Origin: CAZIKB01 sp964539665
Lineage (GTDB): Bacteria; Zhuqueibacterota; Zhuqueibacteria; Oceanimicrobiales; Oceanimicrobiaceae
Assembly: GCA_964539665.1 (NCBI GenBank)
Contig: CAZIKB010000099.1
Coordinates: 1-24,941 of the forward strand
Direction: 5' to 3'
DNA length: 24,941 nucleotides
The notes under the pieces were generated by a model. That model worked only from the letters and a program-made list of their open reading frames with translations. It searched no databases and had not been told where the DNA came from. The position numbers were made by a program, and so were the translations under genes. Shown here piece after piece: positions 23,647-24,941 of this stretch (its first letter is position 1; the number at the start of each line of letters is the position of its first letter).

Positions 23647-23675
23647 TTGACTTTCTTTGGTATTTTCAATATAAT
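23647..23675 (+). promoter_or_regulatory. sigma70-type promoter of the toxin-antitoxin pair
   Basis: TTGACT (23647-23652), a 17-bp spacer and a perfect TATAAT (23670-23675) lie ~61 bp upstream of the antitoxin start. It is divergent from the metal-operon promoter, with -35 boxes about 30 bp apart. Confidence 0.7.
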
Positions 23676-23736
23676 GAAAATACAATAAACATATTCCTAT
23701 TCAAGAGAGAAATATTGGTTACTTTTAAAAAAATAT

Positions 23737-24159
23737 ATGCAATTAGATACTGAAAAACTTAAAACTTATTTCCTGGAAAGAAATGACATCGCGTTTGCAT
23801 TTTTGTATGGTTCTTATGCAAAAGGCCAAGCCAGGAAATCGTCGGATGTTGATATTGCCATCTATTTTTATCCAAAAGAAACCAGGTCGCTCGAATTTGA
23901 GGAAGAAATATTTTATGATGCTGAAGATGATATCTGGGCTGATTTAGAACGCATCGTAAAAAATGAGGTTGAACTGCTTGTTTTAAACCGAGCTCCCTCT
24001 ATTGTGGCAGCGAGCGCAATTAGAGGTGTCCCGCTTGTTGTGAATGATTGGTCGCTTTATCTCAGATTTATGGAATTAATTACCAATGTTGCAGAGGATT
24101 TTAGAGAGTTTATCATAAATGATTATATAGAGAGAAATGGCATTAAAAGAAGAAGTTAA
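23737..24159 (+). CDS. MntA-type minimal nucleotidyltransferase (antitoxin)
   Basis: A 140-residue protein with the polymerase-beta-like nucleotidyltransferase signature GSYAKGQARKSSDVDIAI: G25-S26, then D37-x-D39 as metal-binding carboxylates. A third acidic residue is likely at E79 in VELLVLN. In the HepT-MntA (type VII) toxin-antitoxin system the MntA enzyme adds AMP to a tyrosine of the HEPN toxin and so silences it. The toxin gene overlaps its 3' end by 23 bases. The protein is slightly longer than minimal family members. Regulation would be from the strong promoter at 23647-23675; autoregulation is not evident. Confidence 0.87.
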   Translation: MQLDTEKLKTYFLERNDIAFAFLYGSYAKGQARKSSDVDIAIYFYPKETRSLEFEEEIFYDAEDDIWADLERIVKNEVELLVLNRAPSIVAASAIRGVPLVVNDWSLYLRFMELITNVAEDFREFIINDYIERNGIKRRS

Positions 24160-24583
24160 AGTTCGGTTAATCAAACATCTCAAATTTATGACTGATGAAC
24201 TTAGCGATTATTCAATATTTGAATCGCTTACCTGGGAAGAATATAGAACCGACAGAAGTAAAAGAAGAGATGCAGAGCGTTGGATAGAAAATATTGTAAT
24301 ATCATCGATTGATATTGCTAAAGTTATTTTATCATCGGAAGGAATAAGTCTACCTGATACATACAGGGAAATAGTAGCCTCTCTTTCACTCGTTAAAGAT
24401 TTCACAAAAAAGGATATGGTAGAGCTGTCGAAATGGGTAAGATTACGAAACGTTATTACTCACGAGTATTTGGATTTAAAATGGGCATCGATTAATAAAT
24501 TTGTATTGGAAACAAAACCAATATATCAGACTTTTTTAAAGCAAACAAAGAATTATCTTAGTAGAAATTTGCAAGAAGATTAA
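24137..24583 (+). CDS. HepT-type HEPN ribonuclease toxin (DUF86)
   Basis: A 148-residue, mostly helical HEPN protein. The catalytic/modification motif Rx4HxY is intact: R104-NVIT-H109-E-Y111, preceded by WVRLRN. R104 and H109 form the RNase site; Y111 is the residue that MntA AMPylates in characterised homologues. ERWIENIVISSIDIAKVILSS is the usual dimer helix. GAGAGA stands before the ATG at 24137 within the antitoxin gene, giving a 23-base overlap and translational coupling. The pair is complete and likely functional. Confidence 0.87.
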   Translation: MALKEEVKVRLIKHLKFMTDELSDYSIFESLTWEEYRTDRSKRRDAERWIENIVISSIDIAKVILSSEGISLPDTYREIVASLSLVKDFTKKDMVELSKWVRLRNVITHEYLDLKWASINKFVLETKPIYQTFLKQTKNYLSRNLQED

Positions 24584-24617
24584 TGCAAAACGAGGCCTTT
24601 TTGAAGAATCTATAAAC

Positions 24618-24941
24618 TCACTTATAAATCCGAAAATTAGCCGTCTTCACCAGAGCTTCCTCATCCCACTCATTCGGCTGCCAGGCGCGGACGTAGATTA
24701 GAGGATCACGTTCGTTGAAATCGACCAGTAAAAACAGATAGCCCTCGTCTGCGTAGGTGGTTGAGGCATAACTTTGGCGCATTTCAACCCCGTAGACATT
24801 CTGCGCATTGTTCTTTTTTATGATATCCAATGTTCCAAAATCGATAAAAATATCCTTTTGAATATCAAAAATTCTTTTCTGACGTCTTAGCCTGAATAAT
24901 TCACAAACTTTAAAAAACAAAAAAATAGCGTCATCGGCATT
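24618..24941 (-). CDS. hypothetical protein, 5' end beyond the window
   Basis: The frame is open from the right edge of the window to a TGA at 24618-24620, giving 107 visible residues (beginning NADDAIFLFFKVCELF). The apparent start at 24920 is only a TTG with no ribosome-binding site, so I treat the gene as truncated by the window edge. The visible part is soluble, mixed charged and aromatic: DIQKDIFIDFGTLD, NVYGVEMRQSYASTTYADEG, YLFLLVDFNERDP and IYVRAWQPNEWDEE. The pattern looks like a compact beta-rich C-terminal domain. I do not recognise the family. It converges on the toxin gene, ending 34 bases away. Confidence 0.65.
   Translation of the reverse strand, partial: NADDAIFLFFKVCELFRLRRQKRIFDIQKDIFIDFGTLDIIKKNNAQNVYGVEMRQSYASTTYADEGYLFLLVDFNERDPLIYVRAWQPNEWDEEALVKTANFRIYK

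Noticed and set aside
24920..24920. TTG at 24920 as the true start of the last gene
   Set aside because: No ribosome-binding site precedes it and the frame remains open to the window edge, so the gene most likely begins outside.
1..24941. tRNA, rRNA or known riboswitch genes
   Set aside because: I found no cloverleaf, rRNA-like or recognisable riboswitch sequence in the gaps by eye; covariance models were not available.

Overview
The window reads as a chromosomal segment of a Gram-negative, moderately AT-rich bacterium. It carries two RND pumps, a periplasmic adaptor and a TolC-like outer-membrane channel, so there is an outer membrane. The mix of an ABC-2 permease fused to an M1-peptidase-like domain, golvesin-like domains and dispersed CCACGGA / CCTGTCAAAA / GTCATTC repeats suggests the FCB superphylum, perhaps a Calditrichota/KSB1-type lineage. 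That placement is inference. Three sites match classical sigma70 hexamers, which argues mildly against Bacteroidota proper.

Layout. (1) Positions 1-1209 are gene-poor. They hold an integron attC-like inverted structure (35-155), an array of short palindromes (517-636) and a 5' fragment of an integron-type integrase gene (685-849, minus). (2) Positions 1210-17936, all on the minus strand, form a large efflux locus. In transcription order it holds: an ABC ATPase; a giant ABC-2 permease with a degenerate M1-like domain and a golvesin-like domain; a TolC-type channel; an adaptor lipoprotein; an RND pump; a second RND pump fused in one 1582-residue chain to an ABC ATPase; and a separate ABC-2 permease starting 4 bases after the fusion gene. 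Most larger gaps in this locus are filled by inverted-repeat elements. (3) Positions 18241-19311 encode a UPF0047/YjbQ-like protein with an unrecognised C-terminal half. (4) Positions 19569-23542, minus strand, form a metal-response operon: a CadC/SmtB-type repressor, an ArsM-like methyltransferase, a P1B-type heavy-metal ATPase and a ZIP transporter. The methyltransferase is interrupted by an in-frame TGA that is very probably selenocysteine. (5) On the plus strand, 23737-24583 is a MntA/HepT toxin-antitoxin pair. (6) 24618-24941 is the 3' part of an unrecognised gene running off the window.

The two most notable observations are these. First, the RND-ABC fusion: its nucleotide-binding domain is split by a ~200-residue membrane segment between the A-loop strand and the rest of the ATPase fold, and the helix count keeps every ATPase piece on the cytoplasmic side. 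Second, the TGA-containing methyltransferase: the stop falls at the conserved catalytic-Cys position of ArsM, is followed 22 nt later by the apical loop of a perfect 7-bp SECIS-like hairpin, and continues for 50 family-like codons to a stop 3 nt before the next gene.

How the genes may work together. The efflux locus could build one or more envelope-spanning machines using the shared adaptor and TolC channel, with ATP-driven parts joined to RND pumps. The metal operon would sense Cd/Pb/Zn-type ions, export them with the P-type ATPase, and possibly modify a metal(loid) with the selenoenzyme.
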